This document shows positions 18,583 to 27,786 of a stretch of 64,000 bases of DNA, piece by piece (the stretch's first letter is position 1; each line of letters opens with the position of its first letter). Position numbers and translations under genes: made by a program. Below the pieces are notes generated by a model. It saw only the letters and a list, made by a program, of their open reading frames with translations. It did no database searches and had not been told where the DNA came from. The stretch spans positions 81,335 through 145,334 of the forward strand of contig NZ_JBBUKT010000016.1 in NCBI RefSeq assembly GCF_038066715.1. The letters are read 5' to 3'. The DNA comes from Luteolibacter sp. Y139 (GTDB taxonomy: Bacteria > Verrucomicrobiota > Verrucomicrobiia > Verrucomicrobiales > Akkermansiaceae).

Positions 18583-21222
18583 TCACTCCGAGCGCTCGCG
18601 GATGATCCGGTAGAGTTCGAGGTAGGCAGGCGAGTCGATGATCTTGAACTCCGGCTTGCTGCTGCCGGCGGTCATGATGGTGACGTTGCCGTTCTTGAAC
18701 ATTTTGTTCACCGGGCCCTGGCTTTGCTGGATGCTATCGACGCGATCGAGGATGATGCTCGATTCGCGGCGATACAGGACTCCCCAGCTGCTGACGATGC
18801 GGGTGGCCTCGATCCGATAGCGCCAGCGCTTTGTCTGAACGATCGTGAAGGGAAGAGTGATCGGCAGCAGCACGATGAACGGAACCAGAAGGATGCTCAG
18901 CAGGACGAGCTTCAGGACGGCATTGGCGACCGAGCGCGGTGCTTCTAACAAAACCTCCAGCGGCTCGGCGGGGGTTGCTTCTGGAACGGGATCGACCCGG
19001 CCGCAGAGAATGTCATCAAGCAGCAGTGCGGTCTCCCGGACATTCGCAAGGTAGGACGTGGAGAAGGAACAGGGACGCATGACCTTCTGCGCCTTTTTGT
19101 ACCTCTCGGGGACGGATTGCTGATACTCTTCTTCACCCGCCACGAAGATCTGGAAAGTGCCTTGTTCACCGCCGGGATAGCGGGTGGTCACGGTACGCTT
19201 GAGGTTGCTGTAGCGCGCCATGTAGAAGCGCTTGGCGATGATCCCGGTCTCGGCTTCCACGTGATGGTCGTGGAAGCGGAGTCGTTGGCGGGATGCGGCC
19301 AGTTTCGAATAGATGCCGGCGCCCGCAAAGAGGAGCACGGGCAGCGCGAAGAGGTAGTAGAGCACAGGATCGATCTCCATCGCCACGAAGACGATGATCG
19401 CGGAGATCACCAGCAGGAGGGGGATGAACTTGATCTGGGCACGCAGCCACGTGAAGAGGCCGAAGGATGCGAGCACTTCGCAGGGCTCGGCCGACGGGGT
19501 GGGAATGCCGGCCTGCCGCAACAAGGCCGTCACATCGAGCTGGCTGGCGCTCACGTGGGCAAATTCGATGGGCAGCCCCGAACCAATCGACCAGAACTTG
19601 ATCGTCAAGGTGCCGAACATGCGGTCCCACAGGTTCTGTTTGACCACCACGCCGGTGATCTTGTCATAGGCAAACTCGCGGTCGGTCAGGGTGAGGAAGC
19701 GATAAGCGTGGCGCACCGAGCCCGGACGCACCGAGTACTGCGTGGACATCAGCTTGATGCCGGTTTGAATCATCGCCGCGAGCCAGAGCGGAACGAGCGG
19801 GATCAGGAGCAAGAGCGGAACCAGCGCCCTGCCCGCGTGCATCCCGAGCTCTGCCACCATCGCTTCGCCGGCTGGCACCGCTTCGGGCTCGCTGCGCCGC
19901 GGCCGGGCGTGTGAGGCGAGGGCCTGCTTTGCCGCGGGCTTTTTCTTCTCGCGAGCGAGAACTACCAACTGATCGATTGCCGCCGAGAGCGCTGCGCCCT
20001 GCCGGAGGCGGCGGAACTTGATATCCTTGCTGCTGCCCTGGCAGCTCACCTGGACGTCGTAGAGACCGAAGAGCCGGTCGATGAAGGTGCAATTGGTGGT
20101 CGCGTCCGCGATGTTCTCGTAAGGGATGAAGGCGTTGTGACGCGTGAGAAAGCCTTCGTCGTAGACGACCATGTCATTGAAGACGCGGTAGGTCCGCCTC
20201 CGGAAATCGAGGAAGCGGACGATGACAAATGCCAGCAGACCGAGGACCACGAAACCGAGAAGTCCCAGGGCGATGGCGTCAAATTCAGGGGACTTGGCCG
20301 CTTGACTCGCGCCTGAGATCATGAGGCCCACGTAGACGAGCCCCAAGATCGTTCCGAAGAACATGCCCAGGCATTCGACGATGACGCCGATGATCGCAGG
20401 TTTGTCTTCGAAGAAGAGCTGCTGCTGGGTGAGATCGTAGCCATTCCGTTTCATCCGTTCCCGCACGCCGGCATAGATGGCTTCAGGCTCGGCGATGGCG
20501 CGCATGACCACGGGGTGGGAATTGCCGGCCGTCTCCACGATGACATTGCCCACGCCGTAGAACTTGTAGCGCAGCCACGGCAGCTTGAGCTTCACGTGGG
20601 TGATATTGCGGATCTCCAGCTCGGTTGTCTGGTCGCTCGCCAGGCCACCGCGATGGCAGATCACCCGGGAATCATGCAGTTCGTAGCGCTCCTTCCGGTA
20701 AGCCGCGAGACTGGCGATCACGCTGACGATGCATCCCACGATGAACACCGCCAGCCCGGGCCACGGAGGATTCTCCGAGCCGATCAGGATCACCACGGTC
20801 ACCACCGCGAGAAGGAGCGAAATCATCGTCCCAACCATGATCCGGGGAGCGACGAACGAACCCTTCCGCGGCTTCAGCTCCAAGGCGGGCATGGACGAGG
20901 GAGCCGGTTCATCAAAGGCCACGCTCTCCCGCACGGGCTCCACGGCATTTGTTAGAGTCGCCGCAGAAGCAGCCTCGGCCAATGGCGCAGCGACAGGAAC
21001 GGGAGGCGGAGCCACTACAGGCGCGGCCGCCCGCGCCGCCATCAGCTGATCCGCGATCTGCTCCGCGGGGACCCAATCCGGATATCCATGGCTCCAGACC
21101 AAGGTCTGCGGTCCCACTTCGCCCCGGCTGGCCAAGGCGCTGAGATCCTCAATGGTCACCGGCCCCACCCGTTCCCCATTCTTCGAGCCGTAGAACCAAG
21201 CCTGTTGCTCTCGCGCGGACAT
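18583..21222 (-). CDS. GYF-domain membrane protein with five bPH2 domains
   Basis: An 879-residue membrane protein. Residues 8-58 form a GYF_2 (DUF4339) domain (WFYGSKNGERVGPVT and LVWSHGYPDWVPAEQI). After a Pro/Ala linker come five copies of a bacterial PH-like domain (bPH_2, as in YdbS/YdbT) starting at about residues 175, 341, 495, 645 and 800. Hydrophobic hairpins separate them, giving about ten membrane helices. Recognisable starts are YELHDSRVICHRGG, RVFNDMVVYDEGFLTRHN, YSVRPGSVRHAYRFL, RFHDHHVEAETGIIAKR and YRIEATRIVSSWG. YdbT relatives usually carry about three PH domains. Proposed roles in the family concern envelope integrity and toxin resistance, but nothing is proven for this architecture. 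The upstream 20 bases are very AT-rich. Convergent with the ABC exporter. Confidence 0.85.
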   Translation of the reverse strand: MSAREQQAWFYGSKNGERVGPVTIEDLSALASRGEVGPQTLVWSHGYPDWVPAEQIADQLMAARAAAPVVAPPPVPVAAPLAEAASAATLTNAVEPVRESVAFDEPAPSSMPALELKPRKGSFVAPRIMVGTMISLLLAVVTVVILIGSENPPWPGLAVFIVGCIVSVIASLAAYRKERYELHDSRVICHRGGLASDQTTELEIRNITHVKLKLPWLRYKFYGVGNVIVETAGNSHPVVMRAIAEPEAIYAGVRERMKRNGYDLTQQQLFFEDKPAIIGVIVECLGMFFGTILGLVYVGLMISGASQAAKSPEFDAIALGLLGFVVLGLLAFVIVRFLDFRRRTYRVFNDMVVYDEGFLTRHNAFIPYENIADATTNCTFIDRLFGLYDVQVSCQGSSKDIKFRRLRQGAALSAAIDQLVVLAREKKKPAAKQALASHARPRRSEPEAVPAGEAMVAELGMHAGRALVPLLLLIPLVPLWLAAMIQTGIKLMSTQYSVRPGSVRHAYRFLTLTDREFAYDKITGVVVKQNLWDRMFGTLTIKFWSIGSGLPIEFAHVSASQLDVTALLRQAGIPTPSAEPCEVLASFGLFTWLRAQIKFIPLLLVISAIIVFVAMEIDPVLYYLFALPVLLFAGAGIYSKLAASRQRLRFHDHHVEAETGIIAKRFYMARYSNLKRTVTTRYPGGEQGTFQIFVAGEEEYQQSVPERYKKAQKVMRPCSFSTSYLANVRETALLLDDILCGRVDPVPEATPAEPLEVLLEAPRSVANAVLKLVLLSILLVPFIVLLPITLPFTIVQTKRWRYRIEATRIVSSWGVLYRRESSIILDRVDSIQQSQGPVNKMFKNGNVTIMTAGSSKPEFKIIDSPAYLELYRIIRERSE

Positions 21223-21384
21223 AATTAATACAACTTAAATATATCGCCCGTATCAGGGAGGCACGGAAAATCGTCCGCCCGGTGAGTGGCAGCCTCGTTA
21301 GATTGGGACGCCCGGCATTGCAATTTACCCAGACCATTCAGATTGATTGACTTCTGACGATCGGTCGCTCATTGAAGGCCTCCG

Positions 21385-21963
21385 ATGAGCACCCTTCGTC
21401 CCTCCCGACTTTCGAAGACCCTTGCCCTGGTTCCGCCCGCGATGGCCCTCGTGGCTCAGCATGCGAGCGGCGCCTTCGATGCCTTCATCAAGCTCGGCGA
21501 CACGATCGCCGGCGAGTCGACCGCTCAGAATCACATCGACTGGATCGAGCTGAAGGATGTGAGCTGGCAGGTCAGCCGCACCATCACGGGGACCGGCGCT
21601 TCGCGCACTGCGTCCACGCCGGCTGTTTCGGAGCTGACCATCACGAAAACCCTGGATCGTGCATCCACTGGAATCTTTCTCAATGCGGTGGGTCCGGTCA
21701 ACGGCGCGATTCCCACGGTGACGATGGAATTGGTGGACTCCCACGCCACTGGCAACAATGGCATCTTCTATCGCCTCACGCTGTCGAACGTGATGGTGTC
21801 CAGCCAGAAGAACTCCTCACCACAAGGAGCCGACCATCCGACTGAAACGGTCACGCTGAACTTCACGAAGATCAAAGTCGAATACTGGTACAAGGATCTG
21901 GACGGTGTGCTGCATCAGGGGACGACGGTGCAGTTTGACATGGCAAAGGGGACCGCTTCCTGA
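21385..21963 (+). CDS. secreted Hcp-fold protein 1
   Basis: A 192-residue protein with a probable signal peptide (residues 1-29, VAQHASGA) and the Hcp (type VI tube protein) fold. Landmarks are FIKLGDTIAGEST near the start, IELKDVSWQVSR, TKTLDRAST (the conserved K-x-x-D-x-x-S/T region) and PTETVTLNFTKIKVEYW. No other type VI genes lie nearby and the protein carries an export signal, so it is unlikely to form a cytoplasmic tube. A free-standing secreted Hcp-like protein is the better reading. A second copy starts seven bases downstream. The first ATG is chosen because it directly precedes the signal sequence. Confidence 0.8.
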   Translation: MSTLRPSRLSKTLALVPPAMALVAQHASGAFDAFIKLGDTIAGESTAQNHIDWIELKDVSWQVSRTITGTGASRTASTPAVSELTITKTLDRASTGIFLNAVGPVNGAIPTVTMELVDSHATGNNGIFYRLTLSNVMVSSQKNSSPQGADHPTETVTLNFTKIKVEYWYKDLDGVLHQGTTVQFDMAKGTAS

Positions 21964-21970
21964 TCTTGCC

Positions 21971-22894
21971 ATGCGCTGCCATCGGGCATCATTTGTTACG
22001 GCGTTGGCCCTGCCCGGCACCCTCATCGGGCTGAGCCTGGCCCGGGCTTCCGCAGCCCCGGCGGCGTGGCTGGATTTTGCAGGGACCGTTCCCGGTGAAT
22101 CGACCGATCCGCGCCACACGGGGTGGATCGATATCGATGGCTTTGGTGTGGATACCAACCGGACCATTTCGGGCGGCTCGGCGACACCACCGCAAGTCAG
22201 CGAGATCGTCCTGACCAAGAGCCTCGACCGGGCATCGACTCCGCTGTTCCTCGCGGCGGTGGGTGGCACCGCAGCCTATCCGCTGGTGACGCTGGATTTG
22301 AACTACGGCGTCAACAGGCCGGTGGCCCGGCTGGAATTCGCAAACGTGCTTATCAGGACCCAATCCTTTCAAGCGCCGGAAGGTGCGGACCGAGCGGTGG
22401 AAACGATCGCGCTGAATTTCACCAAGATCACCTACTACTACGTGCTGCCGGACACAACGACCGCCTTCACGTCCTATGACATGGTCAAGGGCAAGGTGAC
22501 TTCCGGCATCGAAGGCACGACGAATCCCGACAGTGACAACGACGGCATGCCCGATGCCTGGGAGACCACCTATGGCCTGAACGTGGGCGTGAATGACGCC
22601 GCGGGTGATGCCGATGGCGATGGCCTGAGCAATCTCGATGAATACCAGCTCGGCACGAATCCCAAAGCCGGGACGTCCTTCTTCAAGGCGACGCTTTCCG
22701 CCGTGCCGGCCACGCCCGGGAGCTATCAGCTGACGTGGAATAGCGTGGTCGGGAAAGCATACGTCATCGAGTGGTCGCCGAATCTCACCACGGCTTTCAC
22801 GGCCGTTCGCACGGTCACGGCAAGCTCGACCACCAGCACGGAAACGCTGACAAATGCAGGCCCCATCGGCTTCTACCGGGTGCGTCCCCAATAG
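21971..22894 (+). CDS. secreted Hcp-fold protein 2 with calcium-binding tail
   Basis: A 307-residue paralogue of the preceding gene. The Hcp-like part covers about residues 30-175, with LDFAGTVPGESTDPRHTGWIDI, VLTKSLDRASTPLF, PEGADRAVETIALNFTKI and YDMVKGKV. A TSP3-like calcium-binding segment follows (DSDNDGMPDAWE and DADGDGLSNLDEYQLGTNP), then a short beta domain ending FYRVRPQ. That tail is the common C-terminal plan of secreted Verrucomicrobia proteins. An upstream in-frame TTG at 21905 lies inside the first Hcp gene, so the ATG at 21971 before a signal peptide is preferred. The seven-base gap implies a two-gene operon. Confidence 0.8.
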   Translation: MRCHRASFVTALALPGTLIGLSLARASAAPAAWLDFAGTVPGESTDPRHTGWIDIDGFGVDTNRTISGGSATPPQVSEIVLTKSLDRASTPLFLAAVGGTAAYPLVTLDLNYGVNRPVARLEFANVLIRTQSFQAPEGADRAVETIALNFTKITYYYVLPDTTTAFTSYDMVKGKVTSGIEGTTNPDSDNDGMPDAWETTYGLNVGVNDAAGDADGDGLSNLDEYQLGTNPKAGTSFFKATLSAVPATPGSYQLTWNSVVGKAYVIEWSPNLTTAFTAVRTVTASSTTSTETLTNAGPIGFYRVRPQ

Positions 22895-22912
22895 CGTAAT
22901 GTATTGAAGGAA

Positions 22913-24418
22913 ATGAGTTCGGTGAACCTGTTTCCCCATTTGGACTCTTGGGATCCCGCGCCCTTGCGTGTGCAGCTTGCCAAGGGCGGCTTCCATCGCG
23001 CGGCACTCCAGGAACTTGGTCTCCCGGAGCATTGGCTTCGTTCGCCCATGCGGCGCGCCGCCTTGCTCGGCCGCGCTCCCGCTGGTTCGACCATCCATAC
23101 ACTGATCCGGCTGTTCACCTTGGGAGACTCGGTTGAGCCGGCGGAGGCTATGATTGCGCTGGGCGAGGCGGCATCGGGTCTGTTAGAGATCGGCTTCTTG
23201 AAAGCCAGCGACGGGAAAGTCCGCTCGCTCTATCAGATTTCTCCGGTCGGTGACACTTGGGTCGCCTGTGATTTCAATCACCGGCAGGGCGAGGATGCGG
23301 ACGAATTCGTGATGGGCGTGGGTCCTTCCAGCCTGCTGCTCGCCTCGCTGACGCCGCTGGTAAAGGGCCGCGTGCTCGAGCTTGCCTGTGGGATCGGCTG
23401 GCTGGCAGGTGCACTGGCTCGGAAGGGCTGCGAAGTCACGGGCACCGACCTGAATCCCCGCGCCCTTGAGTTCGCGCGCTTCTCCGCGCGGCTGGCCGGA
23501 GCGGAGGCCATCGACTTCCGCCATGGCGATGGCTTCTCGCCCGTGGCCGGTGAAACCTTCGATCTCATCGTGTCGAATCCGCCTTACGTTCAGTCACCCG
23601 GTGGCGGGATGATCTTCAAGGAAGCGCCGGCCGGCGATTCCGTCTGCGCACGGCTGCTTCGGGCGCTCCCGCAGCATCTCTCACCCGGTGGCATCGCCGT
23701 GGTGCTGATCAACTGGACGCACGCCAACGATGACGATTGGACAGAGGCTCCGCTCTCATGGGTGCCCGCCGAAGGAATGCGTCGCTGGCTTTTCCAATCC
23801 GACTGCTCCTCTCCCGCCGACTACGCCTGGAAATGGATCTCCGGTGATCTCCACTTCCAGGACGAGCAGGCAGCAGAGCAGGAAATCCAGCGCTGGCTCA
23901 GGCACTATCAGGAAATCGGCGCGCGTCGCGTCAGCGGCGGCTTCATGGTCCTCCAAAAATGCGAGCCCGGCGAGGAATGGACCCGCACCGAAAGCCGCGC
24001 CGCGGAAAGTATCGGGAGCAACGCTGGCAATGACGTGCTGCGCGTGCTCGCCAGCGAGAACTGGCTTCAAGCCGGCCATGATGTGCTCCACTCCCGCTAC
24101 GAAGTGCCGGCCGGCATTGTCGCCGAAGCGCGGATGAGCCTCGGCGATGCGGGCTGGGTGCGTGACACCATCCGCCTCACCAGCCCGGCCCGGTTGTCCT
24201 ACGACGGCCAGATCGACGAGAATATCCTGCGCCTCCTCGCCGTGGTCCACGCTGGCGGCACCCCCGCCGACATGGTGGCAGAAATCCGCACCCGCCCGCA
24301 ATTCGCCGCCGTCCCTGATCTGCCGGAGCGTATCGCTGAACTTGTTCGGGAACTGGTATCCCACGGGATGCTAGTGCCAGTTACCGGGAGCGCGGAATTC
24401 ATTCCGCCTGGACAGTAG
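22913..24418 (+). CDS. large class I SAM methyltransferase with NPPY motif
   Basis: A 501-residue cytoplasmic protein. The central Rossmann domain (about 130-290) has the SAM motif LELACGIGWLAGALA, an acidic loop GTDLNPRALEF and the catalytic NPPY in IVSNPPYVQSP. NPPY marks amino-group methylation, as in HemK/PrmC and RsmC. The N-terminal 120 residues look helical (HTLIRLFTLGDSV) and the C-terminal 150 residues resemble winged-helix segments. This is much longer than PrmC (about 280), and resembles large NPPY methyltransferases with extra N- and C-terminal domains; I am not certain of that match. Starts possible are TTG 22904, ATG 22913 and GTG 22922; a GAAGGA at 22906-22911 would fit the GTG best by spacing. 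The target (nucleic acid or protein) is unknown. Confidence 0.75.
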   Translation: MSSVNLFPHLDSWDPAPLRVQLAKGGFHRAALQELGLPEHWLRSPMRRAALLGRAPAGSTIHTLIRLFTLGDSVEPAEAMIALGEAASGLLEIGFLKASDGKVRSLYQISPVGDTWVACDFNHRQGEDADEFVMGVGPSSLLLASLTPLVKGRVLELACGIGWLAGALARKGCEVTGTDLNPRALEFARFSARLAGAEAIDFRHGDGFSPVAGETFDLIVSNPPYVQSPGGGMIFKEAPAGDSVCARLLRALPQHLSPGGIAVVLINWTHANDDDWTEAPLSWVPAEGMRRWLFQSDCSSPADYAWKWISGDLHFQDEQAAEQEIQRWLRHYQEIGARRVSGGFMVLQKCEPGEEWTRTESRAAESIGSNAGNDVLRVLASENWLQAGHDVLHSRYEVPAGIVAEARMSLGDAGWVRDTIRLTSPARLSYDGQIDENILRLLAVVHAGGTPADMVAEIRTRPQFAAVPDLPERIAELVRELVSHGMLVPVTGSAEFIPPGQ

Positions 24419-24469
24419 GTTCGCTGGAAAGGTTCGCCCTGCGCCACACGTCCTGATGGAGTGATCCCC

Positions 24470-25321
24470 ATGCGCTCGATTCTCGCGTCCCTCGTCGCCC
24501 TGTTTTCCGTCGCCGCTGCTGCCGAACCTCAGGTCTTCCCCCTGTGGCCGGATCAAGCACCGATCGGTGACGGCACCTTCGAGAAAACGGACGCGAAACT
24601 GACCCTGCACCGCCCGGAGAAACCGAATGGCACCGCACTCGTGATCTGCCCCGGCGGCGGCTACGGCACGCTGGTGAAGGACCCCGAAGGCCACGGCATC
24701 GCGAAGTGGCTGAATGCGCAGGGCATCACCGGCGTCGTGCTTGAGTATCGCCTGCCCAATGGCCGCTCAAAGGTCCCGCTGCTCGATGCCCAGCGCGCGC
24801 TCCGCACCGTGCGGGCGAATGCGAAGGACTGGGGCTGCGACCCCCGGAAAGTCGGCATCATCGGCTTCTCCGCTGGCGGCCACCTGGCTGCGACCGCGGT
24901 AACGCGCTTCGACGAAGGCGATCGCACCGCGAAAGACGCCATCGACCGCCAAAGCTGCCGGCCGGATTTTGCGGTGCTGGTTTATCCCGTGATCACCATG
25001 GGCGAGACCACGCACGGCGGTTCACGCAACAATTTGCTCGGCGCTTCGCCGACCGAGGAAGCCATCACGTATTACTCCGCGGAGAAGCAGGTCACTGCCA
25101 AGACCTCGCCGACCTTCCTCGCCCATGCCGTGGATGACCAGCTTGTGCCCGTTTCCCACAGCAAGTCGTTCTATGCCGCCCTGAAGGAAAAGCGCGTGGA
25201 GTGCGAGCTTCTGGAGCTTCCTTCCGGCGGGCACGGCCTGAATGGCTACCAGGGGCCGATGTGGGACAAGTGGCAGGCCGAGTCGCTGAAGTGGATGAAG
25301 GCGCAGAAGTTCGTGCGGTGA
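24470..25321 (+). CDS. secreted alpha/beta hydrolase, acetyl-esterase type
   Basis: A 283-residue secreted hydrolase with a signal peptide ending about residue 19 (VAAAAEP). The oxyanion region ICPGGGYGTL follows, then the nucleophile Ser134 in GFSAGGH. The acid is probably the Asp of AVDDQLVP and the base the His of SGGHGLNG. Relatives include xylan and hemicellulose acetyl esterases (BD-FAE and AXE-like) found with GH43 enzymes. A GGAG at 24458-24461 precedes the ATG by eight bases, which favours this start over an in-frame GTG three codons up. It probably removes acetyl or similar esters from polysaccharide in the periplasm; that substrate is inference. Confidence 0.83.
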   Translation: MRSILASLVALFSVAAAAEPQVFPLWPDQAPIGDGTFEKTDAKLTLHRPEKPNGTALVICPGGGYGTLVKDPEGHGIAKWLNAQGITGVVLEYRLPNGRSKVPLLDAQRALRTVRANAKDWGCDPRKVGIIGFSAGGHLAATAVTRFDEGDRTAKDAIDRQSCRPDFAVLVYPVITMGETTHGGSRNNLLGASPTEEAITYYSAEKQVTAKTSPTFLAHAVDDQLVPVSHSKSFYAALKEKRVECELLELPSGGHGLNGYQGPMWDKWQAESLKWMKAQKFVR

Positions 25322-25369
25322 ATTTGCGCATTGCGGGGCGCTGGGAACTCGCCAATCTGTGATGTTGCT

Positions 25370-25720
25370 ATGAAAATCCTCACCACCATCCTCATGTCGG
25401 CAGCCGTTGCCGCATTCGCTTCCGGCGGATTTGCTGCGGAAGAAAAAGAAACCAAGGACCAGGCCAAGACCGTGACCCTGGAAGGCACCGCCACCTGCGC
25501 GAAATGCGATCTGGGAACCGCAGACACCTGCACCACCGTTCTCCAAGTGAAGGAGGGCGACAAGACCGTGGACTACTACATCACGGGTGAGCCCGACAAA
25601 GAGTTCCACAAGAAGATCTGCAAGAAATCCAAGGAGGCGAAGGCGACCGGAACCGTCAGCGAAAAGGACGGCAAGAAGACGCTCGAAGTCACCTCGATCG
25701 AAGAAAAGGCGAAGAAGTGA
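25370..25720 (+). CDS. small secreted DUF6370-like protein
   Basis: A 116-residue protein with a signal peptide (residues 1-22, GGFAAEE). A single beta-rich domain carries the motif ATCAKCDLGTADTC, in which three cysteines could bind a metal or form a disulfide. A later HKKICKKSKEAKATGTV segment resembles OB-like DUF6370 proteins known from Planctomycetes and Verrucomicrobia. Function is unknown. The open frame continues 13 codons upstream, but the ATG at 25370 directly precedes the signal and is 48 bases after the esterase stop. Confidence 0.7.
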   Translation: MKILTTILMSAAVAAFASGGFAAEEKETKDQAKTVTLEGTATCAKCDLGTADTCTTVLQVKEGDKTVDYYITGEPDKEFHKKICKKSKEAKATGTVSEKDGKKTLEVTSIEEKAKK

Positions 25721-25741
25721 CCGGGGGCTGCCCTAGTTCTC

Positions 25742-25827
25742 TGTGGGCGCGGTGGTCACGCCGCGGAAGCCACGGGTAAAGCGGACCTCAGCCATCGCAT
25801 TGCGGTGGCCTGAGCGGTGCGCCCACA
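25742..25827. repeat. REP-like palindromic element, copy 1
   Basis: An 86-base intergenic element bounded by a perfect 9-base inverted repeat: TGTGGGCGC at the left end and GCGCCCACA at 25819-25827. Inside, GCGGTG-GTCA-CGCCGC forms a first hairpin and a CTCAG...CTGAG pair forms a second. The left 45 bases are nearly the same as the elements at 29025 and 30770. It lies between the DUF6370 gene and the sigma factor gene. Confidence 0.7.
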
Positions 25828-25887
25828 TCGCTGCAAGATTTTCTGTCACAATTTCCGATCGGCGACGGATGATGAGCGGACCAATTC

Positions 25888-27786
25888 ATGGACGACCGCT
25901 CACTGCTCGATCGATACCTTGCCACTCGCGACGAAAGCGCGTTTCGCGAGCTGGTGAGCCGTCATCTTGACTTGGTTCACACCGTGGCCCGGCGGGTGAC
26001 CGGGAATGACGAGCTCGCCCGCGATGCCGCGCAAGCCACCTTCGTGAAGCTCGCCCGCGACGCTGCGAAGGTGCCACCTACGATTTCCCTCGTCGCATGG
26101 CTTCACCGCACCTCCCGCTGTGCCGCCGTCGACCTCGTCCGCAGCGAGGATCGCCGTCGAAAGCGCGAGCAACTCGCCCACCAGCACATGCCCATGAATG
26201 CGACTCCCGAGCCCGAATGGGAGCGGCTCGCTCCCGTGATCGATGAAGCCGTCGACTCGCTGCCCGCCGCAGACCGCGAGCTGGTGCTGGCGAAGTACTA
26301 TGGAAATGAAACTTTCGCCGGCATCGCCACCCGCTTCGGCTGGACCGAGGCGAATGCCCGCAAGCGCGCATCCCGTTCGCTGGAAAAACTGCGCCATCTG
26401 TTAGGAAAACGCGACCTCACCACCACCGCCGTGGCACTGGCCACCGCCCTGCCGCTGCATTCCGTCTCACCAGCACCCTCGTCTCTAACAGGCGCGGTGC
26501 TTGCCGCCGCGTCGAAGACCGCCCCGGCCCAGACCCTTGGCTTTAATATCGCCATGACCACCGCACAGAAATCCGCCGCCGCTGCGGCAGTAGTGGCTCT
26601 TCTCGCCTCCGGCTGGACCGGGCACGCGCTGGGAAGCGCCAGTGGGCGGGAACAACAGCTTTCCTTGTCCACCGGCCGGCCGGGATCGGCGGCATCGCTC
26701 GTGACCGCAGCCGTCGATCGCCGTCCGGTGGAGGTTGATCCCGCGACCGCCTTCGAGTGCTTGCTCGCGGGTGAAGATCGCCGCACCTGGGCGGTGGTAT
26801 CGAGGCTGGATGCGAAGACGATGCCGGTGTGGATGGAGAAATTGCACAAGCTCCAGGCTTCCACCCCGCGCGCATCAGCGGAGTGGGAGCGGCTGACGGA
26901 GATCGAGTCGGCCTTGTATTTCCACTGGGCGGATGCCGACCCCCAGGCCGCATGGAAGGAGGTGGCAGCGATCCCGGACTCGAACGATCACAGCGTGAGC
27001 GGGCACACGAAAGCCCTGGTGGAAAGCGTGCTCGCCGCGTGGATGCGCCGGTCTCCCGATGAAGCCTATAACGCCGCGAAGGATCACCCCGATCATGGCT
27101 ATACCGCTCGTGACATGCTGATCCTGACGTGGACGCCCGAGACACTGGAGGAAAACCTGGCGAAACATGAGGACAAGCGCGACGACTTGCTTGGCTGGTT
27201 CTGCGGGTCGATTGTAGGCGACCAGGCCAAGCGCGAGGCAGTGATCAAGTATCTCCTGCAGGATCCTCCCCCGAAGGAAGCAGCCTGGGGGCGCAAGCTG
27301 TTCTTCCGGTCCTGGGGTTACGAGGACTTCCTCGCTGCAATGGCGCGCGCGGAAGAACTGAAGTTGCCCGACATGCAGAGGCTTCTTTTCCAGGACAATC
27401 TCCCTAACAACCCGATCACGGTCATGCCGTGGGCAATCTCAAAGGGCATGGCTCCCGGCGGACCGCAGTGGGAACAAGGCTATCAGCAATGGCTTCAGGT
27501 GGAGCCCGCAGAGGCGCGGGCGTGGTTCGAAACGCAGGCCCCGGCATGGGAACGCGACGGGCATGACTCGGCTGTCGCCGGATTCTTCGCCTCCGAACTG
27601 GCGATTGCCAGCCTGTCCGCAAAGTCCGGCAAGCCTGACCCGGCGGCGGAGCAGGCGGCGGCGAAGCGGCTCTCCGAATTCCTCAGCCGCTGGAGTGCGA
27701 AGGACTCCGCTGCGGAATTGAAGTGGCGCAATGCCGCTTCAAAGGAAACGCGGGATCGTCTCGCTGAAACGGAGGCATCCCGATGA
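25888..27786 (+). CDS. ECF-type sigma factor with membrane anchor and extracytoplasmic repeat domain
   Basis: A 632-residue protein. Sigma region 2 spans about residues 5-88 (LLDRYLATRDESAFRELVSRH, AWLHRTSRCAAVDLVRSED). Region 4 spans about 125-172 (LPAADRELVLAKYY and the helix-turn-helix TRFGWTEANARKRASRSLEKL). A probable membrane helix follows at about 228-250 (AAAAAVVALLASGWTGHALG). The remaining 380 residues are helical and lie outside the cytoplasm if the helix spans the membrane. They repeat the signature W-x(2-3)-[DSE]-P-x2-A (HWADADPQAAW, AWMRRSPDEAY, QWLQVEPAEAR). The next gene overlaps by four bases and uses the same repeat. ECF factors of 170-200 residues are the norm, so this is a sigma factor and sensor in one chain, or one released by proteolysis. 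Confidence 0.85.
   Translation: MDDRSLLDRYLATRDESAFRELVSRHLDLVHTVARRVTGNDELARDAAQATFVKLARDAAKVPPTISLVAWLHRTSRCAAVDLVRSEDRRRKREQLAHQHMPMNATPEPEWERLAPVIDEAVDSLPAADRELVLAKYYGNETFAGIATRFGWTEANARKRASRSLEKLRHLLGKRDLTTTAVALATALPLHSVSPAPSSLTGAVLAAASKTAPAQTLGFNIAMTTAQKSAAAAAVVALLASGWTGHALGSASGREQQLSLSTGRPGSAASLVTAAVDRRPVEVDPATAFECLLAGEDRRTWAVVSRLDAKTMPVWMEKLHKLQASTPRASAEWERLTEIESALYFHWADADPQAAWKEVAAIPDSNDHSVSGHTKALVESVLAAWMRRSPDEAYNAAKDHPDHGYTARDMLILTWTPETLEENLAKHEDKRDDLLGWFCGSIVGDQAKREAVIKYLLQDPPPKEAAWGRKLFFRSWGYEDFLAAMARAEELKLPDMQRLLFQDNLPNNPITVMPWAISKGMAPGGPQWEQGYQQWLQVEPAEARAWFETQAPAWERDGHDSAVAGFFASELAIASLSAKSGKPDPAAEQAAAKRLSEFLSRWSAKDSAAELKWRNAASKETRDRLAETEASR

Noticed and set aside
21385..22894. 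Part of a type VI secretion system
   Set aside because: The proteins have export signals and no other type VI genes lie within the window.
22904..22906. TTG start for the NPPY methyltransferase
   Set aside because: The nearby ATG is more usual and the GAAGGA box lies between the two.
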